Assembly: GCA_021812905.1 (NCBI GenBank)
Contig: JAKAMM010000123.1
Coordinates: forward strand, 1 to 5,805
From: Chloroflexota bacterium
GTDB taxonomy: Bacteria > Chloroflexota > Anaerolineae > Anaerolineales > Villigracilaceae
Reading direction: 5' to 3'
Length of the DNA stretch: 5,805 nucleotides
Numbering within the stretch: the first letter of the stretch is position 1; every line of letters starts with the position of its first letter. Shown here in pieces: positions 1 to 5,805 of this stretch. A model generated the notes under the pieces. That model saw only the letters and a program-made list of their open reading frames with translations. It ran no database searches and was not told where the DNA came from. The position numbers and the translations under genes are program-made.

Positions 1-366
1 ACAGCTGCCATAAATCCCTGTACAGCTTCCGCCAGTACCAGCCGGTCCACTACCACCGCCTCCTGTATTTATTGCATACCATGTGTTGTTATTTCCTAAA
101 TAAAAACCGGCAAAAATAGAACCACCGTAGGTAGTTGCATTCGACCCGGCATAACCGGAACCTTTTGCTGGACATTGTGGATTACAAAACGTGTCCAGAA
201 TATAACGGGTTGAACAACCGTTTGGACAAAGTGAGTAAACGGTGTCGCCGGTATAAGGCATCGAGGCCGAGTACTGTCCCAAAACCGTTGACTTGCTAAA
301 AAGAAAGAAAAATGTTAAGGCTAAAAAAATTTTAAAAGCATTTTTAATCAAAAACCGCCGGTTCAT
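1..366 (-). CDS. Secreted Cys/Gly-rich protein of unknown function, N-terminal part (runs off the left edge)
   Basis: The minus-strand frame is open from an ATG at 366 to the window edge (122 codons, no stop seen). Residues 1-30 look like a Sec signal peptide: a basic start (MNRRFLIK), then a strongly hydrophobic Phe/Leu-rich core, with likely cleavage near V-L-G before Gln31. The mature part has six cysteines (47, 51, 61, 65, 115, 122) in CPNGC and CNPQC pairs, followed by a Gly/Ser/Thr/Asn/Tyr-rich stretch including a GGGGSG run, as in extracellular or surface proteins. I do not recognise the family. There is no Shine-Dalgarno before the ATG and the upstream DNA is very AT-rich, which recalls Bacteroidota genes. 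It is divergent from the next gene and visibly AT-richer than the right-hand half of the window. The signal peptide and continuous frame support a real gene. The function, and whether other domains follow, cannot be seen. Confidence 0.7.
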   Translation of the reverse strand, partial: MNRRFLIKNAFKIFLALTFFFLFSKSTVLGQYSASMPYTGDTVYSLCPNGCSTRYILDTFCNPQCPAKGSGYAGSNATTYGGSIFAGFYLGNNNTWYAINTGGGGSGPAGTGGSCTGIYGSC

Positions 367-373
367 ACATTTC

Positions 374-402
374 AGTATGCACAATGATTTTTTAAAAATC
401 AA
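374..402 (-). promoter_or_regulatory. Possible sigma70-like promoter for the minus-strand secreted protein
   Basis: On the minus strand, TTGATT (402-397) and CATACT (379-374) are separated by exactly 17 bases. Transcription would then begin around 367, practically at the ATG (366), giving an almost leaderless message. That is consistent with the absent Shine-Dalgarno but is unusual. The region is so AT-rich that such a match could arise by chance. Confidence 0.25.
386..400. repeat. 15-base AT-rich palindrome
   Basis: GATTTTT (386-392) and AAAAATC (394-400) are perfect inverted copies around a single T. It lies in the gap between the two divergent genes and overlaps the possible minus-strand -35 box. 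It could be an operator or a weak bidirectional terminator. There is no GC-rich stem, so termination is doubtful. Confidence 0.35.
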
Positions 403-452
403 CGGGATGTTAGCGTGATACAGGGATTACAATTCCACCCCAAATTTCTAGC

Positions 453-465
453 GAGACTACGTCTC
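453..465 (+). other. Small perfect hairpin upstream of the structured RNA
   Basis: GAGAC (453-457), loop TAC (458-460) and GTCTC (461-465) form a 5-bp stem. It sits 21 bases before the main fold at 487-585 and uses a 3-base loop like the two strong hairpins in that fold. It may therefore be part of the same RNA, extending its 5' boundary to about 450. On its own it is a weak structure. Confidence 0.35.
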
Positions 466-486
466 AGACTGACGAGAAAAAGGAAA

Positions 487-585
487 GGGTCCAGGTTGTG
501 GGAACAAGGTAGAGGCGGTATAACCGTCTCATGGCACCGCCGAGCGGTGAGATGGCCCAAAGTGGCACCCCAACAACCAGGACCC
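487..585 (+). ncRNA. Predicted cloverleaf-like structured RNA directly upstream of the unknown gene
   Basis: Pairings are read directly from the sequence. The closing stem pairs GGGTCC (487-492) with GGACCC (580-585), GGTTGT (494-499) with ACAACC (573-578) and GG (501-502) with CC (570-571). This gives 14 bp interrupted only by symmetric A-A (493/579) and G-A (500/572) mismatches. GGT (508-510) can pair with ACC (567-569) inside it. Hairpin A is GAGGCGGT (512-519)/ACCGTCTC (523-530), 8 bp with one G-T and an ATA loop. Hairpin B is CACCGC (535-540)/GCGGTG (544-549), 6 bp with a CGA loop. A weak hairpin C may join GCCC (555-558) with G plus GGC (562-566). I cannot match it to a named RNA class: it lacks an obvious group I or II intron core and a tRNA acceptor end. 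It could be an independent RNA, the 5' leader of the downstream mRNA, or an end structure recognised by the downstream protein. The fold is convincing; its role is inference. Confidence 0.62.
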
Positions 586-588
586 GAG
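579..588 (+). promoter_or_regulatory. Weak Shine-Dalgarno AGGA buried in the closing stem; supports the start at 589
   Basis: AGGA (579-582) lies six bases before ATG 589 and is the only Shine-Dalgarno-like match near any plausible start. Three of its four bases are paired in the predicted stem (580-582 with 490-492). Translation would then depend on opening the stem, unless ribosomes load without a Shine-Dalgarno. Confidence 0.4.
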
Positions 589-2199
589 ATGAGTATAACG
601 CAAACTTCACTGGCTAAACTTCTGCGAGAACATGTGACGCTGGAAGTGGAAAGTATCGACCGCATGTATCTGAATGTTTACATTCCCAAGTTACAGCGTG
701 AATCCGGAGCGAGTTGGTTCCTGAAACAGCAACGGCAATACCCGGTGGCCTCTTCGGCAGCCATGGCGCCCATCAGTCGGGCGTTTGTGGCTGCGATTGA
801 GAGCTATGCCCAAGCGCACCAGATCCCTATGCTGACTTTTGAAAAGGGCCAGCGCAAAGACGATGTGGTAGCGCCCTATCTCAGACAAGCGGCGGGTCGG
901 GAAGGGATTGTGCTGATCGGCAAAGCCCAAGAAAAGACAACTACCTTTCGTACGACCAAAGGACATGGACCACGCAGTGCAGATCGCTATCCGCGCTTGC
1001 TGCGTACCACGGCTCTGGTCAACCAGTACTACTTCTATGGCATCGACGTTGACTTCGGACCATTCTTCTTCAAGTTCAGTTCATACTTTCCATACACCGC
1101 CAAGTTCTGTCTGAATGGACATGAGTATCTCAAGCATCAACTGGCTCAAGCCGGAATTGCCCATGAAGCTCTGGACAATGGGATTCTCTCCTGTGCCGAT
1201 CCCCTCCAGATGCAAGCGTTGGCGGATGGTTTGTCAGCAGAGAAAATCGAAGCGCTGATTCGCAAGTGGCAGCGGTGCTTGCCGCAAGCCTTCACGGCGG
1301 CTGAACGGGAGGCTGGGTATGACTATGAGATCTCCATCCTGCAAGCCGAGTTCGCCCTGACCCAGGTTTTGGATCGTCCGCAAACCGGACGGTTATTCTT
1401 TGAAGCCGCCCTCCGCGAGAACCTGGACTTGGGTCGACCGGAGCACGTCCAACTGATTTTCGAGCGCCGCATTACCCGAGCCACGCCAAGCCGTTTTCGC
1501 ACGCGCATTATCACAGAAGGAGTCACCCCGGCTTTACATGTGGACTATAAGCATTCTCGCATCAAACAATATCACAAAGAAGGTCGAGCGTTACGCACCG
1601 AAACCACCATCAACAATACGCGTGATTTTTACATCGGCAAACGGCTGAAAAATCTGCCCGCTTTGCGGCAAATCGGCTTTCAAGCCAATCGACGTCTCTT
1701 GCACGTCCAACAAATCAGCCACAATTGCCTCTTGGGAGAAGACGCCTTTCAGCAAGTGAACCAACCTCAGATTGTTTCGGGTCAGCGCGTGGCGGCTTTG
1801 CGTTTCACGGATCCACGCATCCAGGCTTTGTTCAGCGCGCTCGTCGCTTTTCGGTTTCTGCCTCAAGGGTTCGCCAATCACGAATTGCGGGTGCTGCTCG
1901 CACCCCTCCTGGGTCTTGCCCCAGATCAATTCACCCAAGGACAGATGACCTATCACTTGCGCCGTTTGCGCTTGCATGGCTTGATCCAACGCATTCCACA
2001 GACCCATCGTTACCAGGTGACCGAGTTCGGCTGGCGGGTCGCTTTCTTCTTTACCCGCACCTATGCCAGGCTCATTCGGCCTGGTCTGGCGCAGATTGTC
2101 CCTCAAGCGCCTCCTACGAATAACCGTCTCCGCCTACGGTTTGATCAACTCGATCTAGCCATGAACGATTGGATGGCGCAGGCCAACTTGACTTTATGA
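589..2199 (+). CDS. Conserved uncharacterised protein with D-x-D block and C-terminal winged-helix-like region
   Basis: This is a 536-residue protein of unknown function. The frame is open back to a GTG at 415, but 415-588 encodes a basic, low-information tail that coincides with the RNA fold, so the start is placed at ATG 589 (MSITQTSLAKLL). It matches a family I recall from Actinobacteria, Acidobacteria and Chloroflexota, often multicopy and annotated only as hypothetical. No signal peptide or membrane segment is evident, so it is probably cytoplasmic. Landmarks: SIDRMYLNVY (22-31); a block with D153-x-D155 followed by a Phe-rich FGPFFFKF run and LNGHEYLK (175-182); ALDNGILSCADP (194-205); a highly patterned basic/aromatic block DYKHSRIKQYHKEGR (319-333) continuing LRTET; and about 427-500, where helices around MTYHLRRLRLHGLI and the turn TEFGWRVA resemble a winged helix of MarR/ArsR type. 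The D-x-D and Lys/Arg/His block suggest nucleic-acid or phosphate chemistry, but no catalytic class can be assigned. It overlaps nothing and has no operon partner. The structured RNA ends three bases before its start. Confidence 0.85.
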   Translation: MSITQTSLAKLLREHVTLEVESIDRMYLNVYIPKLQRESGASWFLKQQRQYPVASSAAMAPISRAFVAAIESYAQAHQIPMLTFEKGQRKDDVVAPYLRQAAGREGIVLIGKAQEKTTTFRTTKGHGPRSADRYPRLLRTTALVNQYYFYGIDVDFGPFFFKFSSYFPYTAKFCLNGHEYLKHQLAQAGIAHEALDNGILSCADPLQMQALADGLSAEKIEALIRKWQRCLPQAFTAAEREAGYDYEISILQAEFALTQVLDRPQTGRLFFEAALRENLDLGRPEHVQLIFERRITRATPSRFRTRIITEGVTPALHVDYKHSRIKQYHKEGRALRTETTINNTRDFYIGKRLKNLPALRQIGFQANRRLLHVQQISHNCLLGEDAFQQVNQPQIVSGQRVAALRFTDPRIQALFSALVAFRFLPQGFANHELRVLLAPLLGLAPDQFTQGQMTYHLRRLRLHGLIQRIPQTHRYQVTEFGWRVAFFFTRTYARLIRPGLAQIVPQAPPTNNRLRLRFDQLDLAMNDWMAQANLTL

Positions 2200-2208
2200 A
2201 ACTTGACT
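2185..2208. repeat. 9-base direct repeat spanning the stop codon
   Basis: AACTTGACT occurs at 2185-2193 and again at 2200-2208, exactly 15 bases apart. The TGA stop (2197-2199) lies between the copies. It may be a small tandem duplication, or it may mark the 3' edge of the RNA-plus-protein cassette. It is short enough to be incidental. Confidence 0.45.
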
Positions 2209-2651
2209 CATTTACATCAACTTTAAAGCCTTAAGCTTACTAGGCACAAAATTACAACGATCAGCAGGATTTCTTGGCATGGTTTGTGTTCTCAACTGTA
2301 CAAAGACGTTGTCTGCCATTGCTAAAAAAAGCATAACTTTCTGCTTGGACTCTGTCACAAAACTCTGGGTGTTGAAAGGAAGACGGGCTTCTTGTAAGTA
2401 AGATGGTTGTGATCGAAGACACCCAAAAAAAGAGCTCGTCATGGCGATTGTGATTCTCAAGCTGCCCATTGTGAGGTGGATAAGACTCTTTAGAGTTGAA
2501 AAAGGCTCACTTTAAGGTGTATTGATTTGTTAAGGTGGAGTTTATCACAGGCAGGGCTACGAACGTGCTCGCGGCCGCAGCGCAGGAACCAAATCCGTGC
2601 GTTAAGAGCGCGCCGCATTGGGATAATATTCACAATAAGACAAACTTCCTC
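2200..2651. other. Intergenic stretch without a supported gene
   Basis: About 450 AT-rich bases with no convincing gene. A minus-strand frame of 85 codons (2469-2212) translates to a protein I do not recognise, with no clear ribosome site; it could be a relic or chance. Weak secondary structure is present: GGGTGT (2367-2372) against ACACCC (2419-2424), with an inner GAAG/CTTC hairpin (2379-2391). The outer stem is followed by A rather than T, so it is not a plus-strand terminator. TTAAGGTG is repeated at 2512-2519 and 2530-2537. A GC-rich patch around 2555-2620 includes the palindrome GCGGCCGC (2571-2578). No intrinsic terminator is visible after the gene ending at 2199. Confidence 0.5.
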
Positions 2652-2680
2652 TTGAATTTTCTATTTAGCCGCGCTATACT
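2652..2680 (+). promoter_or_regulatory. Likely sigma70-type promoter of the exported LysM protein gene
   Basis: TTGAAT (2652-2657) and TATACT (2675-2680) are 17 bases apart, close to the -35 and -10 consensus with ideal spacing. Transcription would start near 2687, leaving a leader of about 100 bases. At the very start of that leader CGTG (2691-2694) and CACG (2698-2701) could form a 4-bp hairpin. The gene therefore probably has its own promoter and is not cotranscribed with the upstream gene. Confidence 0.55.
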
Positions 2681-2778
2681 GGTAATGTAACGTGACGCAC
2701 GATCGACCTTTATGGGTGGGGTCCTAGGCTGATTTGCCTTTATTTTAGTGGTAGACAATTCAAGCTGAATTCAGGATT

Positions 2779-2790
2779 GGAGGCCACTTG
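2779..2790 (+). promoter_or_regulatory. Ribosome binding site deciding a TTG start
   Basis: GGAGG (2779-2783) precedes TTG 2788 with a four-base spacer, slightly short but strong. An in-frame TAG at 2752 closes the frame upstream. No ATG or GTG occurs between it and 2788, so TTG is the only start that keeps the basic first residues of the signal peptide. Confidence 0.6.
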
Positions 2791-5700
2791 AAGGTCTCGC
2801 GGCCTGTCGTTCTGGGTTGTTTGGTATTGGCGCTTTGTGCCCTCCTTACGGGGAGCATCGCGGTCGCCGCCTCGCGCGTCCCGCCATTGAGCGAGCAGGT
2901 GCCGCAGAACGCCGCGCCATTGCTCGTCACACTCAACCAGCCTGAAAGCGGATTGTCGTATCCGGTGTATTCCGGTATCGGCATAACCGCACAGGCATTA
3001 GCTGAGGCCCGACTGCAGAAGATGGAATTATGGGTGGATGGTGAGCTGAAGGAAGTCAAACAGCCTTACGATCGAGATGTAAAGTACATGGTTGCCTCGT
3101 GGACCTGGCAGGTTCCCGATCTCGGTGATCACACGCTGCTCGTGCGTGCCATAGATGTCAGTGGCCAGACGGCCCTCTCGAGCATCGTGCACGTTCTGGG
3201 CATCGAACCTGTCGGCCATCACCTTCTGTACACGACCCAGGAAGGAGAAACGGTCGAGTCGCTGGCGCAACAGTTCGGCACCACGCCCGATGTCATTTTG
3301 GCCTCCAACCCAGACATTCATCCACCGAATCCCGTTGCCCTAGGGCGGGAGATCTTCATTCCCATCGCGCCTCCGCCGCTTCCGTCAGGGATTGGGGTGC
3401 AGCCACCCAATCCCGTTGAACCCGCCGCGCAGCCTCCATTGCCAGGTCCCAATCCGATTCTGTTCTGGTTGAACAAGAATCTGACTCCACAGACCGTTCC
3501 CGCCGCTCCCACTGTGATGGCAGGACTTGAGGGGTGCAATGTCAAATTGACAATTAGCGACGCCGCGAACAACGAGAATGGTTTCTTTATCTATCGCCTT
3601 GATGGGGGCGCGAGTTCCTTCGCGCGGATTGCCACACTGGGATCCTACGGCGGAGAAGCACCGTTTGGATACACCGATGCCAATCGTTCAGGGACGGTGG
3701 AATACTATGTTTCGGCCTTCAATGCCGCGGGCGAGTCTGCGAGCACCATTTCGAGTGTGAAGATTGCAGATCCGGCCTGCTATTTGTCGGCGGGGCTGAC
3801 GCTGGATCAGCTCGTAGGCTCTTACCCGACGAATCTCGAACAAGTGTACTTCTATGTGATGGTCAGCGGCGGCGAATGGTCGAGGGTGCCAGCAGGCTCC
3901 GAAACTTTCTTTGACCCCGCGCAGGGTCAGCCCGATCTCGGCCCATATCTGAAGTCTCTTGGCCTGCCTGCACAGGGAGAGCTCAATCTGCGCGGCGAGG
4001 CGTGGGGTTGGAGCGGCGGATCGTTGATCTTCCTGGGCGGGTTCCAAAGGAAAGTCGGAGGGACCCTGCCTCTGCCTCCAAGCTTGGATAGTGTGGGCGT
4101 GGTCACCATCCCCACCGACCTGAAAGGCTCCATTCCGGGTGTATCTACAGAATGGGCCGTCGAATTGACGATCAACAAGTATCAGGAATTGTGGTTTAAC
4201 TGGTTCACACCACTGCATGCCACCACCTCAGATCTAAAGGCACTATGGCAGATCTCCACTTCTCCGTTTCCTCCGCAGCCCACGATGACCCCGCCCAACT
4301 TGGTTCGTACAGGCCTGGCGGATTACCAGGCAATCTGGCCGCAGGGTTATAACTTCAGCAGCAAATTTATTGTTGACTTTGCTAAGATTCTGCCCTTCAA
4401 TCCGTCATTAGTGATGTCCGTCCCTGGAACACCGACGGAGACGATTCCTCTCGTCTTGCAATCTGGAGTTGAACAGCCGCCGTTCTCTCTGGAGAATTTG
4501 GATTCAATTGATGGGGTGACTTCAAATCCCCAAATGGGAATACTATTCGAGCCTGAGCCTTCTGGACAGGCCATTGATTACTTTGTGCGCGTCCTGCCGA
4601 TGAAGGGCAATCAGCCCATCGGAGAACCGTCAAACCCGGTCATCGTACACTACAACCCCTCCGCGCCGGCGGCCCCTACGCTGGGTCTCCCGCCGGTGCC
4701 TCCCATCCCTCCCGAAGTTATCCATTACGACTTGGAGATCACCGAGTTCAGCCCGCTCAAGGCCTTACTTTGGGATCATCGAGGCTGCATCATCGTGACT
4801 GGCTACGATGAACAGCAACTTGCCCTCTGGGGACCGAATGCCAACTTTATCAAAGACCAATGGCCGATTGGCTCATTGCACTGCCCCGAGTTCTACAAAG
4901 GCGGATCGCCTCAGGGATGGGCGGGTTTCCTCAAGGGCCTGAAGAGTGCGACGAATTTCCTTGCCGATCTTTATCAGAAGCTCACAGACTTTGTAGTGGA
5001 CGTGGTGGACATATTCAATCCTGTCTGCCTGCAGGCGAAGTTCGTCGCGGAGGCGGTGGATGCAGGTCAGGGAACGGTAAAAGATGTTTGTCACGCCGTG
5101 GCAAAGATAACCGTCGAGCTTGCCAAAGCCTATGTCGGTCTGCCGCCAAGCCTGCCGAACTACGATCAACTGATGAACGCCGGGGCGGACTATCTTGTCG
5201 AGATGGGCGCCAAGGAGCTCGAGGCGAAAGGTATCCCCTGTCCTCAACAATGCAAGGACCTGATGAAACAGGGACTGGCTGCCAGCGCGCAGGCTGTCAA
5301 CCAGGCCAAAGGGAGCGCCCTGTGCAGTGAACAGGCAGCCCATGACCAGGGATTTGAGCCGATCTGTCCCCCGATGGGCGTGTTCGTCAAGTCCGACCCG
5401 CTGGGCACGTGGCAGGACCCCTACCTCATCCTGAAAGTGACGCGGCGCGCCGGCAGCGATGATCCAAGCTTGCCTCAACCCAGCTCCTGTTCGATCTCGC
5501 TTGCGAGCCAGGCGACCAACAATTCTTGGCTGGGCAAGTACATCCAAGAAAATTACATCATGAAAGATGGATTTTTCACAACGCAGCTGGATCAGCCCCA
5601 AACCGGCCCGCTGTTCAAAACGGTGGACCTGAAGGTTCCGATCCTGGCAGCGGGACAATCAGTGACCATTCCAGTTGCATTGAAGCCCGACGCATATTTC

Positions 5701-5805
5701 CTCTCCGTAGAACATTATCAAAACCATCCGGGCGAACCTGAAAAGGACTGGATTTATCTCTACGATGGCGCGGTGGTTAAATTCAACGTGCAGGGAAGTT
5801 GTCAA
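2788..5805 (+). CDS. Large exported protein with Ig-like, LysM and fibronectin type III-like domains (C-terminus beyond window)
   Basis: There are 1006 codons from TTG 2788 to the right edge with no stop. Residues 1-28 form a Sec signal peptide (MKVSRP, a hydrophobic core, then cleavage near SIAVA/A). About 43-140 is a bacterial Ig-like domain (elements such as MELWVDG and HTLLVRAID). About 146-193 is a LysM domain: LLYTTQEGETVESLAQQFGT, then VILASNPDI and a closing EIFIP. Such modules usually bind N-acetylglucosamine-containing cell-wall glycans. A Pro-rich linker (193-245) leads to a fibronectin type III-like domain at about 238-327 (GFFIYRLDG, VEYYVSAFNAAGESA). A second beta-rich region ends with a fibronectin-like tail near 597-625, followed by another Pro-rich linker (627-645). 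The C-terminal third has spaced cysteines (667, 699, 747, 768, 818, 822, 846, 860, 901, 1005) and a GLPPSLPNYDQLMNAG segment (784-799) like a recurrent region in secreted Chloroflexota proteins. No enzymatic motif is visible; a cell-surface adhesion or scaffold role is inferred. Confidence 0.88.
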   Translation, partial: MKVSRPVVLGCLVLALCALLTGSIAVAASRVPPLSEQVPQNAAPLLVTLNQPESGLSYPVYSGIGITAQALAEARLQKMELWVDGELKEVKQPYDRDVKYMVASWTWQVPDLGDHTLLVRAIDVSGQTALSSIVHVLGIEPVGHHLLYTTQEGETVESLAQQFGTTPDVILASNPDIHPPNPVALGREIFIPIAPPPLPSGIGVQPPNPVEPAAQPPLPGPNPILFWLNKNLTPQTVPAAPTVMAGLEGCNVKLTISDAANNENGFFIYRLDGGASSFARIATLGSYGGEAPFGYTDANRSGTVEYYVSAFNAAGESASTISSVKIADPACYLSAGLTLDQLVGSYPTNLEQVYFYVMVSGGEWSRVPAGSETFFDPAQGQPDLGPYLKSLGLPAQGELNLRGEAWGWSGGSLIFLGGFQRKVGGTLPLPPSLDSVGVVTIPTDLKGSIPGVSTEWAVELTINKYQELWFNWFTPLHATTSDLKALWQISTSPFPPQPTMTPPNLVRTGLADYQAIWPQGYNFSSKFIVDFAKILPFNPSLVMSVPGTPTETIPLVLQSGVEQPPFSLENLDSIDGVTSNPQMGILFEPEPSGQAIDYFVRVLPMKGNQPIGEPSNPVIVHYNPSAPAAPTLGLPPVPPIPPEVIHYDLEITEFSPLKALLWDHRGCIIVTGYDEQQLALWGPNANFIKDQWPIGSLHCPEFYKGGSPQGWAGFLKGLKSATNFLADLYQKLTDFVVDVVDIFNPVCLQAKFVAEAVDAGQGTVKDVCHAVAKITVELAKAYVGLPPSLPNYDQLMNAGADYLVEMGAKELEAKGIPCPQQCKDLMKQGLAASAQAVNQAKGSALCSEQAAHDQGFEPICPPMGVFVKSDPLGTWQDPYLILKVTRRAGSDDPSLPQPSSCSISLASQATNNSWLGKYIQENYIMKDGFFTTQLDQPQTGPLFKTVDLKVPILAAGQSVTIPVALKPDAYFLSVEHYQNHPGEPEKDWIYLYDGAVVKFNVQGSCQ

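Noticed and set aside
469..475. CTGACGA resembles the CUGANGA core of a hammerhead ribozyme
   Set aside because: No matching GAAA after a plausible stem II and no properly placed cleavage-site stem could be found; a 7-base match alone is expected by chance.
415..588. N-terminal 58-codon extension of the orphan gene from GTG 415
   Set aside because: It translates the predicted RNA stems into a low-information basic peptide and has no ribosome site; ATG 589 gives the family-like start.
1591..2106. Minus-strand frame of 171 codons
   Set aside because: Antisense shadow inside the orphan gene, whose sense translation is the conserved one.
430..2290. Inverted terminal repeats framing the orphan gene
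   Set aside because: Only loose partial similarity was seen by eye (around 436-450 against the complement of 2268-2282), too weak to call.
2367..2424. GGGTGT/ACACCC inverted repeat as a terminator
   Set aside because: Stem arms are 46 bases apart and the 3' arm is followed by A rather than T on the plus strand, so it does not look like an intrinsic terminator in that direction.
2441..2515. 24-codon plus-strand ORF (MAIVILKLPIVRW...)
   Set aside because: Short, no ribosome site, no recognisable sequence.
2798..2830. Lipoprotein signal (VLGC or LALC) in the exported protein
   Set aside because: LALC lacks a small residue before Cys, and VLGC would leave almost no hydrophobic core ahead of it; an ordinary Sec signal peptide fits better.
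3688..4218. Minus-strand frame of 176 codons
   Set aside because: Antisense shadow of the exported protein gene in GC-rich coding DNA; no domain or start signal.
4873..5658. Long minus-strand frame of 261 codons
   Set aside because: It lies antisense within the well-supported exported protein gene and its translation has no recognisable domain; a codon-bias shadow.

Overview
This looks like a metagenome-type bacterial fragment. It holds two genes cut by the window edges, and between them one complete gene of unknown function with a striking predicted RNA fold directly in front of it. The large right-hand gene encodes an exported Ig-like/LysM/fibronectin-type protein. Its domain order and cysteine-bearing C-terminal region resemble secreted proteins I associate with Chloroflexota (Anaerolineae), so that is the best guess for the host. 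The left-hand gene is AT-richer, has no Shine-Dalgarno and encodes a small cysteine-rich secreted protein that looks more like a Bacteroidota product. The taxonomic assignment is therefore tentative, and a chimera or transferred segment is possible.

Layout. Positions 1-366 (minus strand) carry the N-terminal 122 residues of a secreted Cys/Gly-rich protein that runs off the left edge. Positions 367-486 are AT-rich noncoding DNA with a 15-base palindrome, a possible minus-strand promoter and a 5-bp hairpin. Positions 487-585 (plus strand) can fold into a closed, cloverleaf-like structure: a 14-bp stem with two symmetric mismatches enclosing two strong and one weak hairpin. Three bases after this stem, at 589, an ATG opens a 536-codon gene (589-2199). 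It belongs to a family I recognise only as conserved, scattered and uncharacterised, with a D-x-D block, a second Lys/Arg/His/Tyr-rich block and a C-terminal winged-helix-like region. Positions 2200-2787 are mostly empty. They hold a short direct repeat at the stop codon, weak inverted repeats, a possible degraded reading frame and a good sigma70-type promoter. Positions 2788-5805 (plus strand) are the first 1006 codons of the exported multidomain protein, which starts at TTG after GGAGG and is open at the right edge.

The most interesting unit is the RNA-plus-protein pair at about 450-2199. The fold and the gene are on the same strand, the start codon abuts the closing stem, and the only Shine-Dalgarno-like bases lie inside that stem. 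This could be translational self-control by structured mRNA, or a ribonucleoprotein element in which the upstream RNA is the partner of the protein. The flanking genes show no functional link to it, which fits an independently moving or accessory cassette, although no terminal repeats or target-site duplication could be identified.
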